A DNA stretch of 64,000 bases, taken from assembly GCF_000003815.2 (NCBI RefSeq), contig NC_049980.1, positions 26,168,951 through 26,232,950 on the forward strand, written 5' to 3'. The notes under the pieces were generated by a model, which worked only from the letters and a program-made list of their open reading frames with translations, was not told the DNA's origin and made no database searches. The DNA comes from Branchiostoma floridae (taxonomy: Eukaryota; Chordata; Leptocardii; Amphioxiformes; Branchiostomatidae). Shown in pieces: positions 1 to 11,850 of this stretch (its first letter is position 1; every line of letters starts with the position of its first letter). A program made the position numbers and the translations under genes.

Positions 1-11
1 GGGGGGGGGGG
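1..11. repeat. G11 homopolymer at the window edge
   Basis: Eleven G bases open the window. It may be a real poly-G tract cut by the window edge, or an assembly or low-quality edge. Confidence 0.7.
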
Positions 12-319
12 CTTAAGCTTACCGGTCCGATAGAAACTAGTTAATGCTGCACAAACAGCTGTACATGTGCGTACGCCTCAAGCTCTCGGTAGACCTCCAC
101 GACTAATTGTAGCACCATTAGGTATCTGCTGCGCTCTGTGCCGTGAAGTGTGTATGAAAAATCGTCGGCCGTTGAAACTCCTGCTGAGTAGTCAATATTT
201 CCCAAGGTCGCAGCCGCCGCCAGAGGCGAAACTAATTGTGTGGAAATATTTCTGGCCTACCAGTTTGACCTCCATACACTGTTATACATGACGAGCTCCT
301 CTGACGGATGGATGATGAT

Positions 320-740
320 GATGTTCTGTCAGGTGGAGTGTTTTAGCGGGAATTTGTAATGGTCGTGTTTTTTCCCCATCCAGCCAGGAAGCCATTTTAT
401 AGTGTTTATGTCTCTGCCAGATGGCCATTTTGGCTGCAATTTCTGATCGATGACCATTCTTAGTTTTCCAGTTAGGTGACTAATTTAAGCAAGAATTTGT
501 GATGGCCGAGTTGTTTTTCTCCGACCGTCGACCAAATATTTTCTGTCAGACGATTACTTTTGAGCGGGCATCTGTGATGGCTGAATCTTCCTGACAGTGG
601 GCGGTATGAGCGGGAAAGTTTCTGTCAGGCCACAACCATCCTGGGGGGAAGGTTTCCGTCAGGCGGTCAGTTTTGGCGGGAAGTTCTGATCGATGAGCGA
701 GTTCTTCTGACAGGTGGTCAGTTTTAGCGGGAAGGTGCAA
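320..740. repeat. Degenerate tandem array of TCTGTCAGG..TTTTAGCGGGAA units
   Basis: The words TCTGTCAG or CTGACAG followed by TTTTGGCGGGAAG or TTTTAGCGGGAA recur every 40-60 bases: near 327-351, 541-570, 594-622, 625-660, 655-690 and 705-733. The copies diverge a lot, so this is an old tandem array. The TTTTGGCGGGAA core resembles an E2F site. The overlapping long frame on the minus strand (546-971) is a by-product of the repeat and not a gene. Confidence 0.55.
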
Positions 741-910
741 TGTCGGTTTGCGTGCGTGTTGAGCCGTCGGTTGTCGGACAGGAGCACACTTCGGCGCCAG
801 TCTCACATCAAAAACACTCCGGGCCAGAACACCACAAGATGTGCAAATCCCGGCCTCCATGCACGACCTACTTTCTGCAGACCTGGGTAACTTTCGTCGT
901 CGGACACCTG

Positions 911-924
911 GTTTCCATAGTAAC
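911..924. promoter_or_regulatory. RFX X-box-like palindrome
   Basis: GTTTCCATAGTAAC fits the X-box consensus GTTNCCATRGNAAC, the site of RFX winged-helix factors. Confidence 0.55.
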
Positions 925-1550
925 CTGTCCTTTATCCGCGGCATCAGGAGACCATCCTTTTTACCTTGCATATGGTTGTACCAATTAATTTCAAGGTGAG
1001 CTTATTGCGTCATACACATAAAGTTTGGGTCAGCAGCGAGGTCATCGTTAAAGACGACATTGGTGCAACATTGATGATGACATCAGAGGGTAATGCAACG
1101 CAACTTATATTATGCGAGGGTTGCTGTGAATATTGAAGACGATCAATATTTGTTCAAGGAATAGAAAAGAAAATTTTATTTATCCCATGCAGTCCAAGGG
1201 GAGGTCACTAATGCACTGACTAGCCAGTGCGAGTGGGTGTGCGAGTTACACGCATGGGTAGGTAGACTTGACATGGTAACTTTATGAACATGAACTTGCG
1301 ATATCATCTTGTACCGAGACCACTTAGGAGTTTGCAGACTATCCGGCACAAGTACAGCGTGAAATGAAAAAGACGTGACTTTCCGCAGCAATTCCCTTGA
1401 ATAGCAAAGCCGGGGAGTATCAAATGTTGCCTGGCATAGTGGCGCCAACATAATTACGAAAAACAGCTAACGGCCAAGTTCATGACTACGTTACGTAAGA
1501 TAGTTCACGTATGACGTTATTATCCACAGTACTTAGTTCCCGTGAATAGT

Positions 1551-1640
1551 AACCTGGATGCCAGACTGTTTCCAGGGCCTACACAGGCCAACTGAGTTAG
1601 ACCCTGAATTGATAGAATATTGAGATCGGGCTGGGGATCT
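1551..1640 (+). repeat. Dispersed repeat, family TAGCCTGGATGCCAGACTG (copy 1, short)
   Basis: AACCTGGATGCCAGACTGTT, TCCAGGGCCTACACAGGCC and CTGAGTTAGACCCTGAATTG match 53643-53765 with an internal deletion. It then runs into TTGAGATCGGGCTGG, which is the inner arm of the foldback at 25016-25107. It therefore links the two repeat forms. Confidence 0.65.
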
Positions 1641-2239
1641 TTCCATAATACAGGCTAGTGAATATGTTGTAGGGCAGCAAATGTTGCATGGCGTATTGGC
1701 GTAGCCTGTTTGTATTTATAGCTAGCTTCCGAGTCTTTTCTGTCCTCTCGGTAGCTATACTACGGCTGGATACAAGGTTAGCAGTGGCACCCAAGACTGA
1801 CGTTACGTTACGTTAGACAGTTGACGACCAAGTTCATGTCCGCATCGTCACGGCTTGTGCGTACCACAACCGTGAACTATGGTGACATGCCTCTGGGACT
1901 TCGGTCTGACATGTTTGGTAACTTGAGCTTCTGACTTGGAAGCGCAGATCTTCGATCAACACTGACAGATTTCGATTCCTGCCCCGCGCTGCACGCGACG
2001 GTGATCGGGTTACTGCTGCACGCGCCTCGGCCTTGAAGTACCGGGGAAGTCGTACACCCCAGTCCCAAAGTTCGCTCTAGTCACAACAAACACAAGTTAT
2101 CTATGAGAGAAGAGTGAACCTCCCGAGGCCGCTGCTTTCCGGGCTGAAGAGCCATTTATGGCGAATGTCGAGTACCGATTCCTCGCGCCTGAAGTAGGGC
2201 GCAAATGTTTTGGCCATGTTTGTAAAGCTGAATGATGGC

Positions 2240-2350
2240 AGGGGATTTGGCGGGAAATCTTTCCGCGGGAAATAGTTATGTCGCTTTGTTGACATTCTTG
2301 CCGAACCAATCAGAGGCCATATTTTCCTGACCAATTACAGCGGTTGAAAC
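2240..2350 (+). promoter_or_regulatory. Promoter-like cluster: E2F-like sites and CCAAT boxes
   Basis: TTTGGCGGGAAA (2246-2257) is a textbook E2F consensus, and a second CCGCGGGAAA follows at 2263-2272. CCAATCAGA at 2306-2314 and CCAAT at 2331-2335 are CCAAT boxes spaced 25 bases apart. The CpG-rich block begins about 130 bases downstream. This combination is typical of TATA-less promoters. Direction is not fixed by the motifs; + is suggested only by the CpG block and the splice donor on that side. No transcript evidence is available here. Confidence 0.35.
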
Positions 2351-2439
2351 TGTCTGCTATGGGGGACCGTTCAGTGTCGTCCAATGGAATTGCAACGTTT
2401 TGAAATTTGTATTAGCATAAATTAATAATTCATTAGGCG

Positions 2440-3240
2440 ACGTAAACAATCCACAGAAAGTGATTTTCACGCCGATTGAATCTTGCGAGCCTCGGCGTAG
2501 CTTCAACTTTCTTCGTCCGAAACCGCCAGGATCTAAGGACTCTTTCCGAAAGGAACCTCCGTCAGGTAGGAGCATTTTTGCATATCGTAGTGTATCTCTG
2601 TGTGGCATTTCTAAAGTTATGCTGGGGTTTTTATTGAAGAACCCTGGACAGGATAGGTGCAAGGAGAGTTCGTTGGGTTTGACGGACAGCCGCGGGTAAG
2701 CCGGCCGGGCGCAGCTGCAGCCTGCAGCCCCCAGCGCCGGGCCATCTGCCGGCCTGTGTCGGAACGTGCGGCCCCTGTCCGCACAGTAGGAGCCCCGAAC
2801 GCACGCCATTCCTCAAAACCCTCGCCATTCCTCCACATTTCCAGCTGTACGGTCCGTAAGCCCGACCTGTTTGGTGCGGAGGGTAGCGTGGCCGTGCTCG
2901 GGCCGAGGCGCCTGCAGTCCCGCCAGGTCCCACAGGCGCATCGCTGGACATCCCCAGGAAACTCCGGAAAACAGGACCTAATTTTCCCGACGGCTTGAAA
3001 TGAATGGAGCTTTTTGTTGTCACTGGAAAAACCATGGAGCAGAGGCAGACTAGCGCCTCGGGGCCGCGTAATAGCGGTGCTCCTGGCAGTGGCCTCAATT
3101 TTCATCTCTCTGCTGCATCATTCATGATGTACGGCCGGGCAGGCACCCCGCCGGGTCCGGCAGTCACGGCCGCGCGACACATCCATCACAGCCCCGGTTT
3201 TAACATCACTCACGGACCCGCTAACGGCATCTGCAGGCCC
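2440..3240. promoter_or_regulatory. CpG-rich block, candidate first (non-coding) exon with a donor at 2696
   Basis: From about 2640 to 3240 the sequence is strongly GC- and CpG-rich (for example 2690-2830), in contrast to most of the window. CGG|GTAAGC at 2693-2701 would make a usable splice donor, so an exon ending at 2695 is possible. Given that the semaphorin exon at 60203 needs an upstream exon, this is one candidate for it, about 57.5 kb away. Overlapping open frames on both strands (2617-3105 minus, 2657-2998 plus) look like products of high GC rather than genes, because they match no family I know. Confidence 0.3.
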
Positions 3241-3746
3241 CTACACACGTTTGTTTTCCTTTCCCCGTTTGTTTTGCTTCTCTGGTCTCAAGTGTGGACG
3301 TTTCCAATCACTCATGGAGACGGTGCTATCTGAGGTTAGGTGCAGCTTATTAAAACTGTGATGGGGGCACCAGGTGTTACCAGTGTGACACAGCTTGTCA
3401 GTCACTCTGTCACAGTCTGTGCCTGTGCAAAGCAAATCAGGGTATTTCTCTTCTGGACAATGTAGCTGGATTGATATTTGAGATAAACTGCTGATAGATC
3501 CATCTATCGATTCCTGCATCCATCCATCTCCCCATCTATTGATCACCTGCTACCCAAGCAGATGTTGTGACCAGGTACACAGATTACAGATCGACTGATG
3601 TACCTGCAGTATCTGCCAGTCTGATCAACCCAATTTTGATGCTGTTTGTATAACATTGTACATTAGGCAACGTGTACGTAGTAGTGGTGGTGTCACAATC
3701 ATACTTTTCCAACCAGTATTGGAACCATGATTTAAGGGCATAAGGA

Positions 3747-3759
3747 CCCCCCCCCCCCC
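3747..3759. repeat. C13 homopolymer
   Basis: Thirteen C bases followed by a short CA repeat. Confidence 0.85.
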
Positions 3760-5597
3760 AAACACACACAGGCATCACAGTTTCCCCCAGACTAGAGTTT
3801 GGGCTTCTTGCATCCATGCTCAGTTGCCTCTTGGTCCTGTTTTGTGTTTGCATTTCAAGACAGTTGGGGAATTCTATGTCACCTTGCATGGTCAGACTAC
3901 TGGAGCATGGCAGAGGTTTGTGTCCAAACTTGAAAGATAAGGCTTTTGTGGTTTGTGTCCAAAGTCTAGCCTTTTCCTTAGTTCTCTGGCAGTTAGCAGT
4001 TTTTTCAACCCCTAACAGATTGCCTCTGTTTTCTTGTTGATCTTCTGGCTCAGCTTGCCATGAATTTAATCCAAGAAACAACAAATTGAAGATGGTATGG
4101 CCTCAGAGAATGTTTTTGATCTTCCCTTTCCACATCTAGATGAGGAAAAATTGATCCTGAACTGTGTATGAATAACTTTGCCCTGATCATGTAGACAGGC
4201 TCTGTTGGAGGTTGGCAGTCTGGTCATCTCTCTAGGCTTGGGCGAGAAATCTGGGTGACATTTGTATTCAGTCCATGGTCGCTGCCTCTGGAACAAAAGG
4301 CAAATAGCATTGTTCTGTGGAAGACAGAGTGCTCGGGTTAGAGTTACATGCATACCTCTGGTGAACCATGCTGCATTTGAGGAAAGAAATGCGAAAAGAT
4401 GTTTCACGGAAATCTGAGAAAAATTTTCAAAGATGAACTCATTTGTGCTTGTAGTGTACCGTATTGCACAATGTTAAATTTGAACAACAACAACTAAAAG
4501 ATCTTTTGTTGTACTTTGCTCAGAATGAGCCCTTTGGATATATTATTTGTCAGTGGGGCCATTTTCGATTCTACTAACAATGTAACTTCCAAGTCTGTGC
4601 TGACTTCTGATACAGGTTTTCTGGTACTGCACCACCGACCTGTTTATCAGATGCTGCACCACTGACCACCACCTGTAGGGTTACTGTAGCCAGGTCTGTA
4701 ACTGGAGACACATCCTCTGGGGACTGGTGATGCGCACCCTGGGGTGGAGTACTGTTCTGCCAATGAATCAAGACCTTTATAAATTATAAGGCTTTGTGCC
4801 CTAACAGGCTGAGTACAGGTGGCACTGAGATCTAGTGGATGGATGCTTGGATGCTTTATACCTACATCGAAAATGACGCAAACATACTCATGAAACAAGA
4901 GATCTGTGATGATACATCCTTGATGTGAGCTTCTGTGACAATTCTGTGCATCTGAAGTCTGAACCCCAGGTGTGAGGTTCTGTTAGACATTTGTTCTGGG
5001 CAGCCTCCCAGCAGAATGTCTTCTCCAGAGACAGGCAGGGTTTTGTCCCCTCCCATTGATGAGTTATAAGCACAGAGAGTCCTGCTGGGCTGCTCTGAAA
5101 AGTTCTGTACTGTAGTATCCTGTTCCCAGGATTCAGCTCAAGTTGACTGAATGAAGTCCTTTATTGTACAGTCTTGTCCCATTGGTGCAAATACAAGAGA
5201 AACATGTTTACAGACAAGTGATGTAGTATACAGCGTGGAGAGAACCGTAAGAGGATCTTACAGGTTTAACTAAAATCATTTAATCAAAATGAAAATGCAT
5301 TTTTTCTATACTACTCCTACATATTAACTTAAGAAAGTAGGGGGATTATCATTATACATTCATAGCTGAAAAGATTAGATATATCATTGTCATCTTAACT
5401 ACAATCAAAGGATATCATCGGTGATTAGAAATAGAATAGAATGAGGTGCACCTTATATAAAGCACAATATTGGCAGGTTCTTTGCTGCGGGGTTGTGCAC
5501 TGGAGGGAGGAAACATACAGACAATTCAGGCTAATGGTGTTTACCTACCGTCACATCCCAGCCTGTCTCACCAACTGAATTTTTTATGAACCCCAGC

Positions 5598-5611
5598 ATT
5601 GCCATGGCAAC
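5598..5611. promoter_or_regulatory. RFX X-box-like palindrome
   Basis: ATTGCCATGGCAAC; one base off the consensus at the first position. Confidence 0.5.
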
Positions 5612-6423
5612 GGGCCAGGTTGCTCCCCATCCATGAAATTAGATAGTATCATTACCGTTTTAAGGTTGGAAATCAGATATGGTCCCTAAAGGGGAAAGTG
5701 TTGGGGTGAGCTAGGGTAAACATATTTATCAACTGTGGAGGAGAGGGGTTGTCTCCAGGAGTGAACGTTGTTTCATCATGTCGACGCTGCCTTGTCTTGT
5801 CAACCTGTCTCTTTTGATCGGATTGGAGCTGCAGCCCGAGGATAGAAGAAGAGGGGGCCCGCAATCGACTGTAGCAAAGCACGGAGAGATAGATTGTGTC
5901 CATGTTATGGAGGTTTGCCTGTGGCCGTTACTCTGTAACGAGGACATACGTTTTCTGGGGTGGGGCTTCAGCAGGGCAGTTGCACCTACAAAATATATCT
6001 CCATGCCTTACGTGTGGTCTTGACTCATGAAATATTCATGTGAAGTATGAAATAGGAAGTCCCGATTCCGTTTCTTTCTGTACTTCATTTCAGCTGTTTC
6101 CATGACAAGGGCCTTCATGTTGTTCAACCATTGGTTGTGAGTATCAAAATGGCTAGGGTCCGATCCGGGGTAACTGCCCAAGGAAGGAAAGGGCTTTCCT
6201 GGTTTCTGCCATTTTTCCCTCTACTACATGATGGCCTCATTCAGTCATTATGGGGTGCTTGCTGCGCTGTTGGGGCCCAAGTATGCCGACCTTCGCAGAG
6301 CGCAATTTTGGATCGGTACGGGAGTAATCGTTTTTGATGGCGTCTCGCAGGACTGTGGATATTGCCGCGACGCAGGCTTTCATTGCTGGGAGATTAACGG
6401 GCTGGCTGTTATCGGAGATTGCT

Positions 6424-6625
6424 TGTCTACACATTTGGTGTGAGCAGATGATACAGTCTATTACAGTCCTGCATTTCTTAGTTATCAGTTCAGTTCAGTT
6501 ATACTCTACACATTTGGTGTGTGGAGATGATACAGTATTACATTTACAGTCCTGCATTTCTTACAGTTACACTCTACACATTTTGTGTGAGGAGATGATA
6601 GTCTATTTCAGTCCAGGCATTTTTT
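6424..6625. repeat. Tandem repeat, about 70-76 bp, 2.5 copies
   Basis: Each unit begins CTACACATTTGGTGTG (6427, 6505, 6573 area), continues with GGAGATGATACAGT and then CAGTCCTGCATTTCTTA. The last copy breaks down after CAGTCCAGGCATTTTT. The copies differ by small insertions, for example a duplicated TTCAG near 6490-6500. Confidence 0.65.
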
Positions 6626-7909
6626 TACTCACCACACTCACTAGATTTGGTGTTCAAATACGCACCTTTCATGCCCGCAAATCCAATAAAGAAACACCAG
6701 TATACCTGCCATTACCTGACGCTGTTTTGCTTTCTATCATAAGCACACCTGTTAGTTAGGTAATAGAAAGAATATCACCCAAATCTAACTGATACAATGA
6801 TGGTTATCGAATTTCAATCTACAATGTCCCAATATCTGCTAGAGGCTCTTTTGATCAGCCAAAGGCTTGACCTCAGCACTCAGAAGTATACAGAAATGTA
6901 CATGTCTGAAAATCGCTTGCATAGCAAAACTTGCCAACATAATAATGGCCGTAAAATACATTTCAGATGCTTTTCATATCAGATGGGGGCGATGAAAGGA
7001 AATTTATCATCTTTATACAACTGTATGCTTTTGATATTTGATTTATTTATAACAAATTTATTTTGAATAAATAATAACACAAGAGTGATGATCATGATGA
7101 TCCAACCTCTATACCTTCCCTTATAGTTATATACTATATACAGAAAACTGTAACTGAGAGTACATTATTACCATTGACTAACTTGACTGTATATTTTGAT
7201 TTGCTTGTATAATAGATTGAAAGATTGTGAGTATAAAGACCAAGAGGTTTTTGGAAATACTTGTCCAGCTGTTTTCTGTGATAAGTATGTTATCCACATG
7301 TAAGTGTCACAAGCCAAGTTTGACGTAGGTGTTGCTTGAAGTCCTTTTATTTGTTTCCCAGGTCGTAATCTTGACAGCTGGTGGCACAATAAAAGGCAGT
7401 TAAAACTGGTGTCCAGTTGTTCCACTTCACCTCCAGACTGTTTTAGCATCAGGCAGTCAGGAGAGTTACAGCTGCAGATGTCAGGGTCAGGTCTGCTGTA
7501 GGCTCACTCCAGGGGGAGGAGAACTGCAGGACAAGGGATGGGAGGTTAAATGGTTTGCAAACTCACTTGTGGCCTTACAGAACAGAACCAGATGTCAGAA
7601 GTTGAAAAAGTGTGTTTCTTGTAAGTGAGTTCATCATTGGCTTTGATAAAAATCAGTTTGAAAGTAAGTGAGACGAATTGAACCAGTGTGAGTTTACCAA
7701 GTTTTGACCAAGTGGGTGAAATGTATGACATCATTTGTCTGTATTTAACTTGTTGAACAGAAGTACCTATTTCACTTTTGTATCCATTTTTTGTACCAAT
7801 AGTCGCTGCCAAGAACGGCAGAATTATGTTACTGATGCCACAATGGTTGAACTTAGCAGAAAGGCTGGCAAAGGATTGCGTGCGCAATAGACAGCAATGT
7901 CACTGGACA
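6626..7909. other. Gene-free stretch
   Basis: AT-richer sequence with no recognisable exon, RNA gene or repeat family. Short AT-rich tracts occur near 7020-7080 and 7120-7150. Confidence 0.45.
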
Positions 7910-8012
7910 CTGTTAGGTAATGGGCATTACGTAACAGTTATTGGCATAGAGTAATGGTTATAGGCACAATGTAATGGTTATTGGCAGAATCATGTAATAA
8001 TAATTGGTGTTA
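7910..8012. repeat. Short degenerate tandem repeat TTATTGGCA.A..GTAATGG
   Basis: The phrase GTAATGGTTATTGGCA or a close variant appears four times at about 23-27 base spacing (from 7916, 7937, 7963 and 7991). It is a small decayed minisatellite. Confidence 0.5.
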
Positions 8013-9605
8013 AATGACAAGGTTTCATGTTTAGAGTAATGCTCACTTCCGGAAGGGCGGATTCAAGTGCATCTGTTCATGGTTGTTGAGGGCCTTATCA
8101 TTATTTTATGCTATAAATCCAACCTGTTTCTGGAACAGAGTGTTGTCGGTCAAATGTCTCTTCAGAACTGTCCTTTGTCTGTTGGCTGTTAGTTTTGTGA
8201 TAAGGGCTTCTTTGATATGGGCAAACTTTTATAGGGTAGTACCTGATATCATGTGACATGCCAGCAATCTATTTGCACCCTTACAGTGAAAGAAAGGAAC
8301 CACCAGTTTCCCATCTGTTATGCAGGACCTGGAGAGGATAATTAGATTGTGTAGTGTAACTGCCACTCAGGCCAGATCGTGTAGTGACTACTGCTACTCA
8401 GCATTTAAAAGGAAAGTTTGTTGCAGTCGGAATCTTGTATGCAAGGTGCGTGCCCATCGAAATGAGAAAAGTAAAGGAGGCCGCCAGGGAAGACGGAGAT
8501 TGCAGCTCTCAGCTGGGCAATAAAGAAGCTGCAGCCGGCTTAGTGAGTAAGCCTTCTGCCATCAATACTGCAGGACGAGGGGCAGCTGGGGCTAGGAGGG
8601 CCCTGATTGGTCCTGCTCCACTGCATCTGCAGATGGAGACTCCGAAGAGCAACCTCCTCCCCCTCTGCTGACAACTACATGGATGTAGAGGGGAGTATCT
8701 TTTGTAATGTAACAACTTTCTTAGCGCATCTTCGGGGGGGTCTGGCGATGTAGGAAAGGCCAAAACATACTTTCATCTAGCAAGCTATAGTGACAACAGC
8801 TTCTGCTGTAAACATCATCTTTACCCTGGAAAATAAACCTAATCTTGGCCAATATCTTTTTATTTATTTGCCCTGATATAGGCCTGTATAAAGTTATAGA
8901 TAGGGTATTTTTTAGGAGGAATCTCATGTGTATAAAGTCAGATGGGATTTTTATGCCATATTCATGATATTGTGGACTGAAGGGACACTGAAACCTGACA
9001 CTAGTGACAAACAGGGTTAAGGTTAGGGTCCCTGGACATTGTTTAATACCCTTTTCTCGCTTGAATGGATGGCTGTCAGAGGAGGGGAAATCAGAACAGC
9101 ATATTATCAATTTCTCCATCTACCATCCTCTATAGTTAGCACTCTGGCTCTCCCTTCTCATTTGCTAAGGGAAACTTTCAATGGGAGAGCCAGCTAACCA
9201 TGGAGGATGATACCAGGCTATGTGACCTCTGCTTGGAATTGGAGTGGGCACACTGGTGACCCAGTGCAAGATTTATGTGCCAGGCCTGGTTATGAATGGG
9301 TCCTGTGTTTAACTGTTTAACTGTACTGGCCAAGCAGGTCAAATGTGGTATCGTCTTACAGCCATGACCTGACCCCAGGGTCACAGGTTAGACAGGACTG
9401 TCTCTCAGGGCTCAGACACAAATCATTCCTTCTGCTCTCCCAAGTCTCAAGACATTCAAGATGTTGGCTTGTTTCTGCTATGGGTGCAATATCAAGGCTT
9501 GGTGGAAGAGAGGTGTAGCTGTCCAGTTTTACTTCCACTCACAGGATCAGGATCAGGAGAGGAAGAAAACAGACTGTCAGCTAGCTCCCCAGTCAGGGGA
9601 GGGAG
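8013..9605. other. Gene-free stretch
   Basis: I see no supported gene. The region 8440-8680 is somewhat GC-richer and gives chance frames on both strands (8384-8671 plus, 8509-8763 minus) without family features. Confidence 0.45.
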
Positions 9606-9855
9606 TGACAGTTGGAAAAGCCATTGTTGCAATGTCTGATTTGTGGTTGATGGATAGGTTTTCAACTGGACAGATGGAAGAGCGTCATTGTCTACTTTAT
9701 AGGTTGATGGGAACAGATGTAAAAGCCATTGCCCAATGTTGCAGGTTGGTAGGGGGTTGGGTAGAAAGTGTAAAAGCCATTGTCCAGTGTTGTGGGTTGA
9801 GAGGGTGTGAGATGGACAGATGTAAAAGCCAGTGTCCAGCTTGTAGGCTGCTGGA
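9606..9855. repeat. Tandem repeat, about 60 bp, containing GTAAAAGCCATTG
   Basis: The phrase AAAAGCCATTG(C/T)CCA(A/G)TGTTG recurs at 9617, 9722, 9770 and, diverged, 9822, each followed by a GGTTG-rich tail and GACAGATG. The array makes a long open frame on both strands (9461-9955 plus, 9492-9986 minus), which explains their length; neither is a likely gene. Confidence 0.6.
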
Positions 9856-11009
9856 CATCTGGGAAAGTGGCGGGAAGATTCAGGGTCAACAGAAGGAGCC
9901 AAACAAACAGAGGGACAAGTGTGCCCCCTTCTCTGAAGGGCAAAGGTCAAGATGATGAGGTATCCATGAGGGGCTAGCGCTGTCAATATCCATGAGGGGC
10001 TAGGGCTGCCAGGGTGTTTTCTCCACTAGGTAGAACCCTAGGGATAGGATAGATAAAACATCAGTTGGTAGCCTTCAGTTTCAATTTGTTATCAAGTCAA
10101 CATGCAAGACAATGTACACAACTTAATTGTGTTGATACATACTTGCCCTGGGCCCCCTGGACGTTTCCTTGCAAACTGCAAAGACAGTCCCCTGTGTTAG
10201 AAAGTTCTTGAGTAGTGTCAGGAGATGTACTAGTTCCCATCATGTCTGTCCCCATGGAGTAGGAGCTGTAACAGTAAGCATGTTTGTGGTGAAGCTGAGC
10301 TTGAACCAGACTAGAGTAAACATAACTGGTCTGGAGAAGAACTCAGTAAACATGTCACTGTGCTGGCCAAGGTTCAGGGTCAGCTACAGGGCACCAAGTT
10401 CTGAACTCCACTCTATTATAGCTAGCAGTCTCAGGACTGGGTTCAGGGTCGACTCAGAGGTTGCCAACACTCCAGCCTCCTCTACTCCACAGGCCAGGTG
10501 TTAAAACTTAGATGGATACATGTACAGTAGTTCTATTATCCCTATGGACCAGGGATAAAGTCCCACCCATAAATGTCTGGCTACAGTCCTTATGACCTGT
10601 CTGTGGAAATGGGGTTTATGTCCTAGTAAAAAAGTTACTGGAATCAACATCCATCTTGTTTTGTATAAAGATGTGAATATCTCTGTTCTACCCTTTCCCA
10701 GTAATGCTGTTAGTCAGTATAGACAAGGAAACTAAAGCTATAATAGTATAGAATGTGTGCTGTTTATCTCTATGGACATTCACCACAAGTAATAGGATAA
10801 ATTCAGTAACATCATATACAATACATATAAATTTTACCTGGTGTAAAACAGGATTGCAGTTTTATCACACATACAGCTGCAGTGAGGGGATTCGGTATAA
10901 AACCTTTGATTTCTTCGGCATGTGCAGCTGGGACCTGGGGCTGTGGAGATGACATGGTAGGAATGAAGGTCAACGCACTGCTGTATTTGGTGTGATAGTG
11001 CGGAGTTCA
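9856..11009. other. Gene-free stretch
   Basis: A short direct repeat TATCCATGAGGGGCTAG(C/G)G occurs at about 9960 and 9988. Otherwise nothing recognisable. Confidence 0.45.
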
Positions 11010-11545
11010 GAAAACAATTACAATGTTTGCAGTTGATGTATTGGTTTGAGATTGGAAAATAATGACAATGTTTTAAAATTCCCTAGTTCGTCGTGTTGGT
11101 TTGAGATTACAGGGAACAACGGACGCTAATCCGGATAGTGAATGAGTGAGTTTGTAGTGTTTGTTTGAGATTGGAAAAATGATTACAATGTATGTAGTTT
11201 GTAGTGTTGGTTTGAGATTAGAAAACAATTACTGTGTTTGTAGTTCGTTGCGTTGGTTTGAGATTGGAAAGCAATTACAACGTAGTTTGCTGTGTTTGTC
11301 AGAAATGAGAGAACAATTGCCGCATTTGACGATGGAAAACAAGTACGTTGTTTAAGACTGAGTGGCAAATAATTGATTGTTGTTCGATGTACTGGTGGGA
11401 AACAGTCACATCAGACCTATGTGTGTGTGTCAGCACTGAAAAATTTGGAAAACAATTGTAGTGTTTGTAGTTTTAATTGTTTTGGGAAATGTGAAAACTG
11501 AGTTGTGATGTTTGGAGATTGGAAAACAGTGACATTGTTTGTGTT
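11010..11545. repeat. Degenerate tandem array with GTTTGTAGT..TTGGTTTGAGATTGGAAA units
   Basis: About eight to ten copies of a roughly 45-55-base unit. The core is GTTGGTTTGAGATTGGAAA followed by A(C)AATTACAATG and TTTGTAGTT (for example near 11038, 11095, 11162, 11205, 11256, 11450 and 11515). Divergence increases toward both ends. The open frames in it (11161-11355, 11183-11368, 11417-11629) arise from the repeat. Confidence 0.65.
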
Positions 11546-11747
11546 TCCCAGCTGAAGCCCTGCAGAGTGGAAACAATAGTCGTCAGAAATTCTTTTATAT
11601 GCAGATATTTTGATCTGAGAATTGTACATAGACCAGTTCCTGCATATTCAGGACCCGCCAAGCTACCTGCAAACACAGGCAGCAAACATAGCTGCATGAA
11701 TTTTGCATCTCATTCCTTCAGTGTGTAGCATTTTTCTATCATACAAG

Positions 11748-11850
11748 TAGCCTGATTAAATCTCGCTTATAGCAGCCCGCCAAACATCCGCCAGCAGGGA
11801 GGGGCCAGTTACAGCCCTGGACAGCGAAGTTTGTGTTACACAGACTATCT
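11748..11850 (+). repeat. Dispersed repeat, family TAGCCTGRTTAAATCTCGC (copy 1)
   Basis: This segment matches 53378-53488 over its whole length. It opens TAGCCTGATTAAATCTCGCT and continues AGCAGGGAGGGGC, then ACAGCCCTGGACA, and ends TTTGTGTTACACA. Two well-matched copies over 40 kb apart in unrelated flanks mark it as a mobile or dispersed family. No clear terminal inverted repeat is visible. Confidence 0.7.

Larger units (their letters stand above)
741..2239. other. Non-coding stretch with a dispersed repeat copy
   Basis: No convincing coding exon is visible. At 911-924 there is a perfect RFX X-box-like palindrome (annotated separately). A copy of the TAGCCTGG-type dispersed repeat lies at about 1551-1640. 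Short GTTACGTTACGTTAG runs occur at 1803-1816. Apart from these I see nothing I can name. Confidence 0.5.
3241..6423. other. Gene-free stretch
   Basis: Intron-like or intergenic sequence with several TA-rich spans (5270-5450). It contains a C13 run (3747-3759) followed by a short CA repeat. An X-box-like palindrome is at 5598-5611. The open frames here are short or in low-complexity DNA and match nothing I recognise. Confidence 0.5.

Noticed and set aside
546-971. 141-codon open frame on the minus strand
   Set aside because: It is produced by the degenerate GCGGGAA tandem array (internal LPAKTD repeats).
2617-3105. 162- and 155-codon open frames on the minus strand
   Set aside because: Both frames and one on the other strand are open through the same CpG-rich block, so they are expected by chance.
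3584-4084. 166-codon open frame on the minus strand
   Set aside because: It runs through the C13 and CA-rich tract, giving low-complexity G and T stretches, and matches no family I know.
9461-9986. Two 164-codon frames, one on each strand
   Set aside because: Both follow the 60-bp tandem repeat; a real gene would not leave equal-length frames on both strands.
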